Source of the DNA: Paenarthrobacter histidinolovorans
GTDB taxonomy: Bacteria; Actinomycetota; Actinomycetes; Actinomycetales; Micrococcaceae
Assembly (NCBI RefSeq): GCF_014647595.1
Contig: NZ_BMPM01000005.1
Span: 186,001 to 250,000, forward strand
DNA: 64,000 nt
Direction: 5' to 3'
Notes under the pieces: generated by a model
What the model was told of the DNA's origin: nothing
Seen by the model: the letters and a program-made list of their open reading frames with translations, nothing else
Database searches by the model: none
Position numbers and translations under genes: made by a program
Shown: in pieces, positions 52,142 to 60,977 of the stretch
How positions within the stretch are numbered: the first letter of the stretch is position 1
How the letters are laid out: each line of letters begins with the position of its first letter

Positions 52142-52873
52142 ATGAAGAAGAATTTGCTGCTCGGACTTGGTGCGTCAGCACTCGTTGCACTGACTCTCAC
52201 AGCGTGCGGCGGCACTACGGCCGCCCCGCAGGATTCGACGGCACCCGCGTCCGGCGGGACTGCCTCCAGCGCTCCGTCACCTGCCAAGATGTACACCAAC
52301 GAGGAACTCGTAGGCTTGGTGGGCCAGATCAAGGCCTCTGACGGCAGCAGTCCCGCCGTGCTTTCGGGCGAGGAGCTGGTGGGTCAATACGACTCGTTGG
52401 TGAACGGCTTCGGCAAGGCCACCATCGCGCCGGAAAACTGCAAGGATCTGCGCACGCTTGGCGTTCCGCAGACAATTGCCGGCTCCACCACGGCAGGTAC
52501 TGCCAGGGCCAAGGTGGGCGATTTCATCAGCAGCGTGGCGCTGACGTCCGGCGTCGAAGCGGCAGAGCTGCAAAAAAGTGTGGACGCCACCAAATCCCAA
52601 GCCGAGGCGTGCCGGAAAATGACGTTCTCCGCGGAGGGAGAGGCAATCACCACTTCCACCGAGAAGATTGAGGGCGTTGGCGGCGTACCGGGCACGGTGG
52701 CGTTGAAGACTGTCATGGTGATGCCTGATGGGAAATCAGGAGCGATCTACACCGCGCATGCTGTCAAGGACGGTGTCCTGATCTCGGCCACGGCGTCAGG
52801 TACCGAAGCTGCGGCTGGTGGGCCGGAAGCCACAGGTGCGCTCATGGACCAGGCTGCAGCGCTCATCAAGTAA
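52142..52873 (+). CDS. Lipoprotein of unknown function
   Basis: A 243-residue lipoprotein. The signal is MKKNLLLGLGASALVALTL with lipobox LTAC, then a Gln/Ala/Ser-rich linker. The mature domain has regularly spaced Cys (PENCKDLR, AEACRKM), which suggests one disulphide. Its size and Cys pattern recall the extracellular sensor domains of mycobacterial PknH, but I am not sure. GGGGGAA 5 nt upstream selects the ATG at 52142. A strong hairpin follows. Confidence 0.78.
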   Translation: MKKNLLLGLGASALVALTLTACGGTTAAPQDSTAPASGGTASSAPSPAKMYTNEELVGLVGQIKASDGSSPAVLSGEELVGQYDSLVNGFGKATIAPENCKDLRTLGVPQTIAGSTTAGTARAKVGDFISSVALTSGVEAAELQKSVDATKSQAEACRKMTFSAEGEAITTSTEKIEGVGGVPGTVALKTVMVMPDGKSGAIYTAHAVKDGVLISATASGTEAAAGGPEATGALMDQAAALIK

Positions 52874-52885
52874 TCCGAGGTCAGG

Positions 52886-52918
52886 GGCCGTACGTGCGGT
52901 ACATCCGCACGTACGGCC
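52886..52918. terminator. Bidirectional terminator hairpin
   Basis: GGCCGTACGTGCGG at 52886-52899 pairs perfectly with CCGCACGTACGGCC at 52905-52918 around TACAT. TTCAT follows on the plus strand. It lies between the convergent lipoprotein gene and the gene at 53410, so it may serve both. Confidence 0.75.
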
Positions 52919-52948
52919 TTCATCGGCTTGAGGCTGCTCTGGGCAGGC

Positions 52949-53410
52949 TCAGTACTCGCCCTTGATCACGAAGTAGGACCCGCGGATGGTGCCGGCCAGT
53001 TTGGATTTCTGGCGGGCAAACTTGAACTTTGATTCCAGTTCTTCAGGAACGTCCATGCCGTCGGAAAGTTTGAAGCCAACAGCCCTCTTTCCCTCGCCGG
53101 TGCTGTACATGACGTTGATGGACAGTCCGGATTCGTAGAAAACGTAGGCCATCTGCAGGTCCTCCACCTGGAAGGACGTGGCTTCCAATGGACGTGACTT
53201 GATCACAATGTCGCGTTCTTCCTTGAGGATCCGGCTGACCCTGTCCACCACGTCGGGGAGCTCGTCGGCGGGGCTGACCGTGAACTCGTGATCGTACTTG
53301 TTCTTGTAGTAGCGGGCTTCGTTGGCCCTCAGGCCTGCAGCGGCTTCTGCGACGGGTGAGGACTCGAGCCCCACGCTGGAAACATTCTTGAAGTCAACGA
53401 TGTAGGGCAT
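52949..53410 (-). CDS. Unrecognised conserved-looking protein, 153 residues
   Basis: A soluble basic-acidic protein (MPYIVDFKNVSSVGLESSPV, then YYKNKYDHEFTVSPADELPD) with several Lys, Tyr and Phe. It has no signal or membrane helix. I do not recognise the family. AGGAGAG 4 nt upstream of the ATG and good codon use support translation. The neighbours are a lipoprotein and the C4 sugar cluster, from which it is separated by 70 bp. Confidence 0.6.
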   Translation of the reverse strand: MPYIVDFKNVSSVGLESSPVAEAAAGLRANEARYYKNKYDHEFTVSPADELPDVVDRVSRILKEERDIVIKSRPLEATSFQVEDLQMAYVFYESGLSINVMYSTGEGKRAVGFKLSDGMDVPEELESKFKFARQKSKLAGTIRGSYFVIKGEY

Positions 53411-53480
53411 CAGCTCTCCTGGTCCGTCCTGTTTGGACCAATGCTACTGATCTCCGCTGGAACCTCCTTCCAAGCACCCC

Positions 53481-53939
53481 CTAGCAGCCCTCGAAGTCGC
53501 TCAGCACCTTCACTTTCGCGGCAGACCCGGAGGAGGGATCGAACGCGTAGCCGATCCACTCTTTGGCCAACCGGCGGGCAAGTTCCACACCCACAACACG
53601 CTGGCCCATGGTGAGGACCTGGCAGTCGTTGGACAGGATCGAGCGCTCCACGGAGAACGAATCATGGGCAGCGGTCGCCCTGATGCCCGGCACCTTGTTG
53701 GCCGCGATGGCCACACCGATTCCCGTCCCGCAGAACAGGATGGCCCGGTCAGCCTTGCCGTCGCGGATCATCTCTCCGGCAGCGATCCCAACGTAGGGGT
53801 AGGGGCGGGTAAAGTCTTCATCCGCACGGTTCACTCCGATGTCGATCACTTCAGTGATCCGGGAGTCGGCCTGAAGATCGGCCATGATCCGCTCTTTGTA
53901 ATCAACGCCGGCTTCGTCGGCGCCCACAATAATGCGCAT
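53481..53939 (-). CDS. RpiB/LacAB sugar-phosphate isomerase (DerI/EryI type candidate)
   Basis: A 152-residue isomerase. The start IIVGADEAGVDYKERI is the D-x-A-G substrate loop; the catalytic Cys is in ILFCGTGIGVAIAANKVPGI near 70 and the C-terminal region is AAHDSFSVERSILSNDCQVL, TMGQRVVG. AGGAGA precedes the ATG; the kinase stop is 8 bp upstream. In the known C4 polyol pathway, an RpiB-type isomerase makes erythrose 4-phosphate from erythrulose 4-phosphate, and the neighbours here fit. Ordinary ribose 5-phosphate isomerisation is the alternative. Confidence 0.88.
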   Translation of the reverse strand: MRIIVGADEAGVDYKERIMADLQADSRITEVIDIGVNRADEDFTRPYPYVGIAAGEMIRDGKADRAILFCGTGIGVAIAANKVPGIRATAAHDSFSVERSILSNDCQVLTMGQRVVGVELARRLAKEWIGYAFDPSSGSAAKVKVLSDFEGC

Positions 53940-53947
53940 GGATTCTC

Positions 53948-55684
53948 CTAGTTGGTGACGGCAGCTACGGGAACTGCGGTGAAATGGGGTCCGACGGCGG
54001 CAAACACCATGGCGAGCGACGTCGCCCCGGGGTCAGGGGTACCAAGGCTTTTCTCGGCCAGTGGCCTGGCACGGCCCTTGAGCGGCCGAAGGTCCGCAGT
54101 TGCTGCTGCGGCGTGGCGGGCGTCGTCGGCGGCAGCTGACCATGCGTCCCCAACAGAGGCGCCGGAAGCGATGCGTTCTTCCAGCGACGCAGCGAACGGC
54201 AGCAACGCGTCCATCATGGTTTTGTCTCCGATTTCTGCTTTTCCAAGCCCCGCGATGCGGTCCGCGAAGGCGCGAACAGACGCAGCGAGGACAACCGGCG
54301 TCGGGGTTTCTGCGTCACCCAACCGCTCACCAAAGGCGCGCAGCCCGGCACCCCACAGGACGCCCGACGTGCCGCCGGCCTTGTCGGCCCAGGCATCGCC
54401 GGCAGCGGCCAGCAGTGAACCGGCTCCCGCGCCACGCTCAAACGCAGCTGCTGCGGCCTCGTTGGCGGCCGCGGATCCGCGGACCATGCCGCGCCCGTGG
54501 TCGCCGTCGCCTGCTATCGCGTCCATGTCGCCCAGCATCGACTCGGAGGCCCGCAGCAGGGATGATGTTGTGTCCAGGGCGTTCAGGCACTGTGCGGCGT
54601 AAGCCCGGGACTCGTCTGTGGAGGAGTAGTTGGCGGCCTCGGTCACGAGATCCTCATCGGCGACCTCGGAAATGCCGGCATCGAAGCCAACCGAACCACG
54701 GCGGTACGCCGGAGTCAGGGCCGGAGCGGTCCAGTACTGCTCCAGCTCGTCGTCCAGCCAGGTGAGCGTCAAGGATACGCCGGCCATGTCCAGGCTGGTG
54801 ACCAGCTCACCTACCTCGGGCATGACCAGCGTGTAACCGGCGTCGCGCAGCAGGGGAGCCACGGTGCGCCAGAGGACAAAGAGTTCTTCGTGCTTGGTGG
54901 ACCCCAGTCCATTGAGAATCACAGCGAGTCGCTGGGAAGCACCCGCCGGAGTTTCGGCCAGGACCCGGCGCACCAGCTCCTGGCCAAGTTCGACGGCGGA
55001 CGGCAGCTCGGTGTCGAAGAGTCCCGGCTCGCCGTGGATGCCGAGACCCAGGCCCATTTGTCCCTCGGGAAGACTGAACAAAGGCTGCTCCGCGCCGGGG
55101 AAGGTGCACCCGCTGAAGGCGGTGCCAATGGTTCGAGTAAGCCCATTCGCCTTGCGCCCCAAACGAACCACGGAGTCAAGGTCCAGTCCGGCTTCGGCAG
55201 CGGCACCCATCACTTTGAAGACCACAAAATCTCCGGCGATGCCGCGGCGCTTCTCGATTTCCCCGGGCGAAGCACTGGCAATGTCATCGGTGACAATGAC
55301 GTTCTCTGCCCGGATGCCTTCAGCTGCAAGTCGCTCGCTGGCCATGCCGAAGTTCATGACATCGCCGGCATAGTTGCCGTACGTGAAGACGACGCCTGCT
55401 CCGGAGTTGGCGGCCTTGGCCACGGAGTAGGCCTGCTGGGCAGAAGGTGAGGTGAAGATATTGCCCACCACGGCACCGTCAGCGAAGCCCGGCCCGATGA
55501 TGCCGGCGAAGGCCGGGTAGTGCCCCGAGCCGCCGCCGGTGATGACGGCGACCTTCGGCGTTGCCGGGCGGTTGCGGCGCACTGCGCCGCCTTCCACCGG
55601 GCGGACGAGGTCCGGGTGGGCGTCACAGAAACCGGCGAGGGCTTCGTCAGCGAAGTCGGCGGGATCGTTGAAGATTCTGGTCAT
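53948..55684 (-). CDS. Dihydroxyacetone kinase-type kinase (DhaK-DhaL fusion, erythrulose kinase candidate)
   Basis: An ATP-dependent ketose kinase of 578 residues. The DhaK half (about 1-330) has ITGGGSGHYPAFAG and GLGIHGEPGLFDTE, whose His should bind the ketone covalently. The DhaL half (about 385-575) has DAIAGDGDHGRGMVRGSA, with Asp residues for two Mg2+, and ADKAGGTSGVLWGAGLRAF. GHYP takes the place of the usual GHEP in the DhaK loop, a possible specificity change. The start at 55684 is the first ATG of the homologous frame. The 926-codon open frame to 56728 adds antisense sequence of the SDR gene. Context suggests D- or L-erythrulose as substrate. Confidence 0.9.
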   Translation of the reverse strand: MTRIFNDPADFADEALAGFCDAHPDLVRPVEGGAVRRNRPATPKVAVITGGGSGHYPAFAGIIGPGFADGAVVGNIFTSPSAQQAYSVAKAANSGAGVVFTYGNYAGDVMNFGMASERLAAEGIRAENVIVTDDIASASPGEIEKRRGIAGDFVVFKVMGAAAEAGLDLDSVVRLGRKANGLTRTIGTAFSGCTFPGAEQPLFSLPEGQMGLGLGIHGEPGLFDTELPSAVELGQELVRRVLAETPAGASQRLAVILNGLGSTKHEELFVLWRTVAPLLRDAGYTLVMPEVGELVTSLDMAGVSLTLTWLDDELEQYWTAPALTPAYRRGSVGFDAGISEVADEDLVTEAANYSSTDESRAYAAQCLNALDTTSSLLRASESMLGDMDAIAGDGDHGRGMVRGSAAANEAAAAAFERGAGAGSLLAAAGDAWADKAGGTSGVLWGAGLRAFGERLGDAETPTPVVLAASVRAFADRIAGLGKAEIGDKTMMDALLPFAASLEERIASGASVGDAWSAAADDARHAAAATADLRPLKGRARPLAEKSLGTPDPGATSLAMVFAAVGPHFTAVPVAAVTN

Positions 55685-55722
55685 GGTGGGTCCTGGTTCT
55701 GGATTTTCAGACGGCGGGGGAC

Positions 55723-56496
55723 TTAGTGGATGTGGCTGCCGCCGTTGATGTCGATGGTGGTGCCGGTGAGGTACGCGGAGTCCTCGGAGGACAGGAACGT
55801 GATGACGGCGGCGACTTCCTCCGTGGTGGCGTTGCGGCCCAAGGGGATACCGGCGTTGATGGCTGCTTCCTGCTCTTCGGTGCTGCCCACGCGGATGTTG
55901 GTGTCCACGGCGCCGGGGGTGATGGCGTTGACGGTCACGCCGGTGTCGCCGATTTCGCGGGCCAGTGCCTTGGTGAAACCGAGGATGGCGGCCTTGGCTG
56001 CGGAGTAGGGAACCTTGCCGAACACTCCGCCGCCGCGCTGCGCGGAGACCGAGGACATGTTGACGATGCGGCCCCAGCCGTTGGCGATCATGTCGGGGAG
56101 GAACGCCTTGGTGACCAGGTAGGTGCCGGTTGCGTTGACGTCCATGACCTTGTGCCACAGCTCGAGCGTGGTTTCCAGGAAGGGGACGGGGGAGGTGATG
56201 CCGGCGATGTTGGCCAGGGCGCCGACGGGAGGGAGGTTCCCGGCGGCAACTTCGGTGGCGACTGCTGCCTGCGCTGCGGTGACGGAGGCTTCGTTGGCAA
56301 CGTCGATTTCGTAGCCGAACGCGGGAACGTTGAATTCGTTGGCGATCTCGGCGGCAACCTTGGCGGACTTCTCGCCGTCGAGGTCCAGGATGACGATGCC
56401 CCAGCCCTGGTTGGCGTAGCGGCGGGCGGTGGTGAGGCCGATGCCGCGGTCGGAGGTAGCTCCGGTGAGGACGGCGGTGCGCTGGATGGTGGTCAT
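55723..56496 (-). CDS. SDR family oxidoreductase
   Basis: A short-chain dehydrogenase of 257 residues. The cofactor motif is TGATSDRGIGLTTARRYANQ (an S-insert variant of TGxxxGIG), then NIAG near 92 and the catalytic Ser, Tyr and Lys in MSSVSAQ, VPYSAAKAA. The end NGGSHIH is unusual but fits the C-terminal region. AAGGAG 8 nt upstream sets the start. In C4 polyol pathways an SDR oxidises threitol to erythrulose; that role is inferred from the neighbours. Confidence 0.9.
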   Translation of the reverse strand: MTTIQRTAVLTGATSDRGIGLTTARRYANQGWGIVILDLDGEKSAKVAAEIANEFNVPAFGYEIDVANEASVTAAQAAVATEVAAGNLPPVGALANIAGITSPVPFLETTLELWHKVMDVNATGTYLVTKAFLPDMIANGWGRIVNMSSVSAQRGGGVFGKVPYSAAKAAILGFTKALAREIGDTGVTVNAITPGAVDTNIRVGSTEEQEAAINAGIPLGRNATTEEVAAVITFLSSEDSAYLTGTTIDINGGSHIH

Positions 56497-56519
56497 GGGT
56501 ACTCCTTGAATGGTGGTTG

Positions 56520-57362
56520 TTAGATGAGGTCTGAGATGTAGCTGGCCGCTTTGGCTGCGGCGGCGGGGCGTTCGTCGTGCGTGACGTCCCGGGTTTCGAG
56601 TTCCAGGGAGAAGTGGCCGGCGTAGCCCGAGTCCCGGAGTGCTGTGAGTCCGGCCGCGAAGTCGGCCTTGCCGTTGCCGATGCTGAGGTTGATGTTCCCC
56701 GGCTCGTTGTCGGTGGCGGGAACAGCATCCCGCAGGTGGACGTGTCTTATCCGGGAAGAGAAACGGGAAACAAAATCCACGGGATCGCCGCCGGAGGCGA
56801 CGATGTGGCTGAAGTCCATGACAATTCCGACGTCGGACCCGTCCAGGTGGTCGGCGAGCAACTGTGCGCGTTCGGTGTTCCAGCACAGCCGGTAGTAGTG
56901 CAGGGATTCGGTCCACAGCTCCACGCCGAACTCAGCCGCGCGCTTGGAAGCATGGAACAGTTGTGCTGCTACGGAGTCGATGTCGCTCTCGAGCGTGTTG
57001 ACGGGTTCGTGGTCGATCGCCCCGCATGGCAGGACGAGCGCCCTCGCGCCGGTCTTCGCCGCAAGGGCGAGCAGCATCTCAAGGTGCCGTTCGCGCGCAA
57101 CCAGAGTGCCGGCGTCGAGCGTTGCGTTCAGGTCCCCGACATCGCCGTTGACCGAGCGGACGCGCAGTCCCGACTTATTGACGACGGCGGCAACCGCCTC
57201 CACTGCCTCGGCGTCCAGTACGTAAGGCACATGGTCGCAGACGCCCGGGAGGGCGCCGAGGTCGATTTCCTCGAAGCCGAGGCCGCGCATGGTGTGCAGG
57301 GCTGTGGCCAGGTCCTGGTGGCGGAAGCTGATCGACGAACAGCCGAGTCGTTGATGAAACAT
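56520..57362 (-). CDS. Sugar phosphate isomerase/epimerase (TIM barrel, LerI-like candidate)
   Basis: A 280-residue xylose-isomerase-like TIM barrel. Metal-binding residues are expected in LWTESLHYYRL, GIVMDFSHIVASGGD, RHVHLRDAVP and FSLELETRD, the usual Glu/Asp/His/Glu positions. The ATG at 57362 is chosen because upstream codons lie in the operator region. Known LerI enzymes convert L-erythrulose 1-phosphate to D-erythrulose 4-phosphate, and the gene order here fits. It heads the minus-strand operon, opposite the transporter at 57568. Confidence 0.85.
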   Translation of the reverse strand: MFHQRLGCSSISFRHQDLATALHTMRGLGFEEIDLGALPGVCDHVPYVLDAEAVEAVAAVVNKSGLRVRSVNGDVGDLNATLDAGTLVARERHLEMLLALAAKTGARALVLPCGAIDHEPVNTLESDIDSVAAQLFHASKRAAEFGVELWTESLHYYRLCWNTERAQLLADHLDGSDVGIVMDFSHIVASGGDPVDFVSRFSSRIRHVHLRDAVPATDNEPGNINLSIGNGKADFAAGLTALRDSGYAGHFSLELETRDVTHDERPAAAAKAASYISDLI

Positions 57363-57435
57363 CGTTGTTTGATCCTCAAGTTGAGCCCCTCCACGGAGAG
57401 GGGCCTTAGTGATGGAGACCACGTTAGCTAAGTTA

Positions 57436-57522
57436 ACTGTCAACAGTCAACCTCCTAAGTTGACTGTTGACATTGCTGGTGGTGTCGGTCACAGTTGACG
57501 TATTATGTTGACTGTCGACAGT
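57436..57522. promoter_or_regulatory. Operator repeats in the divergent control region
   Basis: ACTGTCAACAGT at 57436-57447, ACTGTTGACATT at 57463-57474 and ACTGTCGACAGT (a perfect palindrome) at 57511-57522, with an extra half site ACAGTTGAC at 57491-57499. Spacing between centres is 27 and 48 bp. They lie between the divergent operons at 57362 and 57568. The same motif stands before the GntR gene at 60978, so the GntR protein is the likely ligand. Confidence 0.65.
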
Positions 57523-57567
57523 GGGGTTGCCGAAGACGCACCGCACTTTTGAAAGGGAAAGACACAC

Positions 57568-58905
57568 ATGAGCAATGAAGCTCTGACCATGCGTGGTCCG
57601 GTTCATGGAACCAAGGAAGCAAAGCGCGTCGCCGTCGGTTCAGGCGTTGGCGCAGTCATCGAAACCTACGACTTCATCGGTTTCGGCACCGCCGCAGCCC
57701 TGTACTTCGGTACGGCGTTCTTCCCGGGCGCTGACCCGGTAACCGGCACCCTGGCCTCCTTCGCGACCCTCGGCGTCGGCTTCGCTGCCCGTCCACTGGG
57801 TGGCATCATCGGCGGCCACCTCGGCGATAAGCTCGGCCGCAAGCCGGTGCTGGTGGCCTCCCTCATCCTCATGGGCCTGGCGACGTTCGCGATCGGCCTC
57901 CTGCCCACCTACCAGCAGGTTGGCCTCCTGGCCCCCGCCCTGTTGGTCCTCGTCCGCGTCATCCAGGGCCTGGCCTTCGGTGCTGAATGGGGCGGCGCCA
58001 TCCTGATGAGCTACGAGCACGCACCTTGGCGGAAGAAGGGCCAATTCACCGGAATCGTGCAAGCCGGCTTCCCCGTGGGCCTGCTCCTAGCCAACCTCGT
58101 CTTCCTCAGCAGCGTAGGACTCGGCAGCGAATGGGCCTGGCGTGTACCGTTCCTGGCCAGCATCGTTCTGGTTGCCGTCGGCCTCATCATCCGTTCAAAG
58201 GTGCCCGAATCCCCTGTGTTCGAGGACGTCAAAGCCAAGGGCGCAATCGTGAAGTCCCCCATCGTTGAGGTCATCAAGACCGATTGGCGCAACATCGTCC
58301 GCGGCATCGGCCTGCGCATCGCTGAAACTGCCGGATACGCCGTCTCAGTGACCTACATGATTTCCTACCTGCACACCAACAAGCTGGCGGACAAGACCGA
58401 AACCCTGGTGGCGCTCTGTGTCGCCGCAGGAATCGGTATCTTCGCCACCTATTTCTGGGGCAAGCTGACTGACCGCGTGGGTCGCCGCCCTGTTTACGTG
58501 TGGTCCACGGCTTTCGCGGTGGTATTCGGCATCCCCATGTTCATGCTGGTCAATACGGGCCTGTTCTTCCTGATCATTGCAACGATCGTTGTTGCCTACG
58601 CTGTCTGCCAGAACTCCCTGGCCGGTGCCCAGGGTGCCTGGTTCCCGGAATTGTTCCAGGCCAAGACCCGCTCGTCCGGCGCATCGTTGTCGTACCAGAT
58701 CTCCGCCATGGTCTCGGGCTTCACTCCGTTCATCACCACCCTGCTCTTCGTCAGCATGGGTTGGATGGGACCGGCGCTTCTCTTCAGCATCTACGGCGCC
58801 ATCGGTCTCTGGGCTGCGCTGATCACCAAGGAAACCTGGGGCAAGCGCGAGCGTCAGCTCGCCGAAGAAGCCGCCAGCAAAACTCCCCAAACCATAAACG
58901 CCTAA
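57568..58905 (+). CDS. MFS transporter, metabolite:H+ symporter type
   Basis: A 445-residue transporter of the MHS subgroup, with GAVIETYDFIGFGTAAALYF near 30 and GHLGDKLGRKPVLVASL between helices 2 and 3 (the MFS signature), twelve helices and a Lys/Arg-rich tail. MHS carriers take up small acids or polyols with protons. GAAAGGGAAAG lies before the ATG. Its operon contains the split transketolase, so it probably imports the substrate of the cluster. Confidence 0.88.
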   Translation: MSNEALTMRGPVHGTKEAKRVAVGSGVGAVIETYDFIGFGTAAALYFGTAFFPGADPVTGTLASFATLGVGFAARPLGGIIGGHLGDKLGRKPVLVASLILMGLATFAIGLLPTYQQVGLLAPALLVLVRVIQGLAFGAEWGGAILMSYEHAPWRKKGQFTGIVQAGFPVGLLLANLVFLSSVGLGSEWAWRVPFLASIVLVAVGLIIRSKVPESPVFEDVKAKGAIVKSPIVEVIKTDWRNIVRGIGLRIAETAGYAVSVTYMISYLHTNKLADKTETLVALCVAAGIGIFATYFWGKLTDRVGRRPVYVWSTAFAVVFGIPMFMLVNTGLFFLIIATIVVAYAVCQNSLAGAQGAWFPELFQAKTRSSGASLSYQISAMVSGFTPFITTLLFVSMGWMGPALLFSIYGAIGLWAALITKETWGKRERQLAEEAASKTPQTINA

Positions 58906-58968
58906 AGCACCACTCGACGTCGGGCGCGTACTCCCCATCGGTGCGCGCCCGGCTCCGGAAGGAAACCA

Positions 58969-59862
58969 GTGACTCTCTCATCAGTCGAGGCGGCTACAGC
59001 CGCAGCTCCCACGCCGGAGCGCATAGAGCGCATCCGCGCCGCCGCATTCCGTATCCGCCACCACGCCCTCACCATGGGCGAGGTCCAAGGCCAGGGCTAC
59101 GTCGGCCAGGCGCTCGGCGCGGCAGACATGTTCGCGGCTGTCTACGCAGACCAGCTCAACTACCGCGCCGGGGACCCCCACTGGGAGGGCCGCGACAGGT
59201 TCCTCCTCTCCACCGGCCACTACGCAATCGGGCACTACGCGGCGTTGGCAGAGGCCGGAATCGTGCCGGTGGCCGAACTCGAAACCTATGGTTCCGACGA
59301 TTCCCGCCTGCCGATGTCCGGGATGTCCACCTACACACCGGGCATGGAAATCTCGGGCGGTTCGCTGGGACACGGACTGACGATCGCGGTCGGCATGGCG
59401 CTGGGCCTGCGGGCGCAGAACTCAAGCAACCGGGTCATCAACTTCCTCTCCGACGGCGAACTCGACGAAGGCTCCACCTGGGAAGCCGCAATGGGCGCGC
59501 ACCACCACCAGTTGGGCAACCTGATCGCCATGGTGGACATCAACGCACTCCAGGCCGATGGTGCCACCAACACGGTGCTCCGCACCGAACCCGTCACCGA
59601 AAAGTGGGAATCGTTCGGTTGGTACACCCAGCGCGTGGACGGGAACGACGTCGGTGCGCTGCTGGCCGCGTTCGACAACATCGCCGCGGTCGCGGCGCCG
59701 GTCGGGCGGCCGTCGGTGATTCTCTGCGACACCAAGGTTGGCCGCGGCGTTCCGCTGCTGGAAACCCGCGAGAAGGCGCACTTCATGCGCATCGAAGAAA
59801 ACGAATGGCAGATCTGCCGCGATCAATTGACGGCAGGATATGAAGGGGCGGCTTCAGCATGA
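58969..59862 (+). CDS. Transketolase, N-terminal subunit
   Basis: The thiamine diphosphate-binding half of a split transketolase, 297 residues. The ThDP motif is SDGELDEGSTWEAAMGAHHH, then NLIAMVDINALQADG near 187, and LSTGHYAIGHYAAL with the His residues. It begins with GTG after GGAAGGAAACC. It overlaps the C-terminal subunit by ATGA. The pair transfers two-carbon units and would use erythrose 4-phosphate from the cluster. Confidence 0.9.
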   Translation: MTLSSVEAATAAAPTPERIERIRAAAFRIRHHALTMGEVQGQGYVGQALGAADMFAAVYADQLNYRAGDPHWEGRDRFLLSTGHYAIGHYAALAEAGIVPVAELETYGSDDSRLPMSGMSTYTPGMEISGGSLGHGLTIAVGMALGLRAQNSSNRVINFLSDGELDEGSTWEAAMGAHHHQLGNLIAMVDINALQADGATNTVLRTEPVTEKWESFGWYTQRVDGNDVGALLAAFDNIAAVAAPVGRPSVILCDTKVGRGVPLLETREKAHFMRIEENEWQICRDQLTAGYEGAASA

Positions 59863-60857
59863 GCACCACCACAACGGCAAAGCCGAAGCTCAAGACCTCG
59901 GCGATGATCGCGTCCTTCGCAGATCCCGGCCAGAAAACCATGTCAGCTCCGTTCGGGCACGCGTTGGTTGCCGCGGCGGAGGCCAATCCCAGGATTGTGG
60001 GCCTGACTGCGGATCTGGGCAAGTACACGGACATGCACATTTTCGCCAAGGCCTTCCCTGATCGGTTCTTCCAGATGGGCATGGCCGAGCAGCTACTTTT
60101 CGGCGCTGCTGCGGGCATGGCCGAGACCGGGCTGGTCCCGTTCGCTTCCACCTACTCGGTGTTCGCGGCCCGGCGTGCCTACGACTTCCTGTGCCTGGAC
60201 ATCGCTGAGCCCAACCTGAACGTCAACATTGTGGGTGGGCTGCCAGGCCTGACCACAGGCTATGGCCCCAGCCACCAGGCCACCGAAGACATGGCGATCT
60301 TCCGCGGCATGCCCAATCTGACCATCGTGGACCCGTGCGACTCCGTTGACATTGACCAGGCAGTTCCCCAGCTCGCGGCCTCGGACGGACCCACCTACTT
60401 GCGCTTGCTGCGCGGCAACGTGCCCACCGTCCTGGACGAGTACGACTATAAGTTTGAGCTCGGTAAGGCCAAGGTACTGCGCGGCGGCAATGACGTTGTG
60501 TTCGTTTCCTCCGGCCTGATGACGATGCGTGCCCTGCAGGCTGCGGATGCGTTGGCGAAGCACAACGTTGACGTGGCCGTGGTGCACACGCCCACCATCA
60601 AGCCCTTCGACTCCGCAACAGTCCTGAAAGAACTGGATACCGACCGCCTGGCCGTCACGCTGGAGAACCACACCGTTGTTGGCGGTCTGTTCGAAACTGT
60701 TGCGTCCGCCGTCGTGACTGCCGGGCTGGGCAAGCGCGTGGTTCCCATCGCGCTTCCGGACCAATTCCTTGACGCCGGTGCGCTGCCCACTCTGCATGAA
60801 CGCTACGGTCTGTCCGTGGACCGGATTGTGGCCAAGGTCCTGTCGGAACTCGGCTGA
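59859..60857 (+). CDS. Transketolase, C-terminal subunit
   Basis: The pyrimidine-binding and C-terminal half, 332 residues. Motifs are GLTADLGKYTDMHIFAKAFP, QMGMAEQLLFGAAAGMAETG (the catalytic Glu), GLTTGYGPSHQATEDMAIF and VVFVSSGLMTMRAL. It starts within the stop of the N-terminal subunit (ATGA). The two chains should form a heterotetramer. Confidence 0.9.
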   Translation: MSTTTTAKPKLKTSAMIASFADPGQKTMSAPFGHALVAAAEANPRIVGLTADLGKYTDMHIFAKAFPDRFFQMGMAEQLLFGAAAGMAETGLVPFASTYSVFAARRAYDFLCLDIAEPNLNVNIVGGLPGLTTGYGPSHQATEDMAIFRGMPNLTIVDPCDSVDIDQAVPQLAASDGPTYLRLLRGNVPTVLDEYDYKFELGKAKVLRGGNDVVFVSSGLMTMRALQAADALAKHNVDVAVVHTPTIKPFDSATVLKELDTDRLAVTLENHTVVGGLFETVASAVVTAGLGKRVVPIALPDQFLDAGALPTLHERYGLSVDRIVAKVLSELG

Positions 60858-60876
60858 GTTTCTTGTTTTCCGGGGG

Positions 60877-60912
60877 AAGTGCGGGACGGACATTACTGCC
60901 CGTCCCGCACTT
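60877..60912. terminator. Hairpin after the transketolase operon
   Basis: AAGTGCGGGACGG at 60877-60889 pairs perfectly with CCGTCCCGCACTT at 60900-60912 around a 10-base loop. It is not followed by a T-run, so it may end transcription only weakly or protect the transcript end. Confidence 0.55.
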
Positions 60913-60941
60913 CTGCCCGTAGTATCGACAGTTAACACCTG

Positions 60942-60953
60942 ACTGTCAGCAGT
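60942..60953. promoter_or_regulatory. GntR operator before its own gene
   Basis: ACTGTCAGCAGT matches the motif of the divergent region at 57436-57522, with a half site GACAGT at 60927-60932. It ends 24 bp before the ATG, so it would give autoregulation. Confidence 0.6.
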
Positions 60954-60977
60954 TGCGCATAGAACCGAGGACACACC

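Noticed and set aside
53948..56728. 926-codon open frame on the minus strand covering the kinase and the antisense-like part of the SDR gene
   Set aside because: The first half is Arg/His/Pro-rich low-complexity text produced by another frame of the SDR gene. The true kinase begins at 55684.
58500..59843. 447-codon plus-strand open frame overlapping the transporter and transketolase genes
   Set aside because: Arg/His/Gly-rich and out of frame with both genes; shadow.
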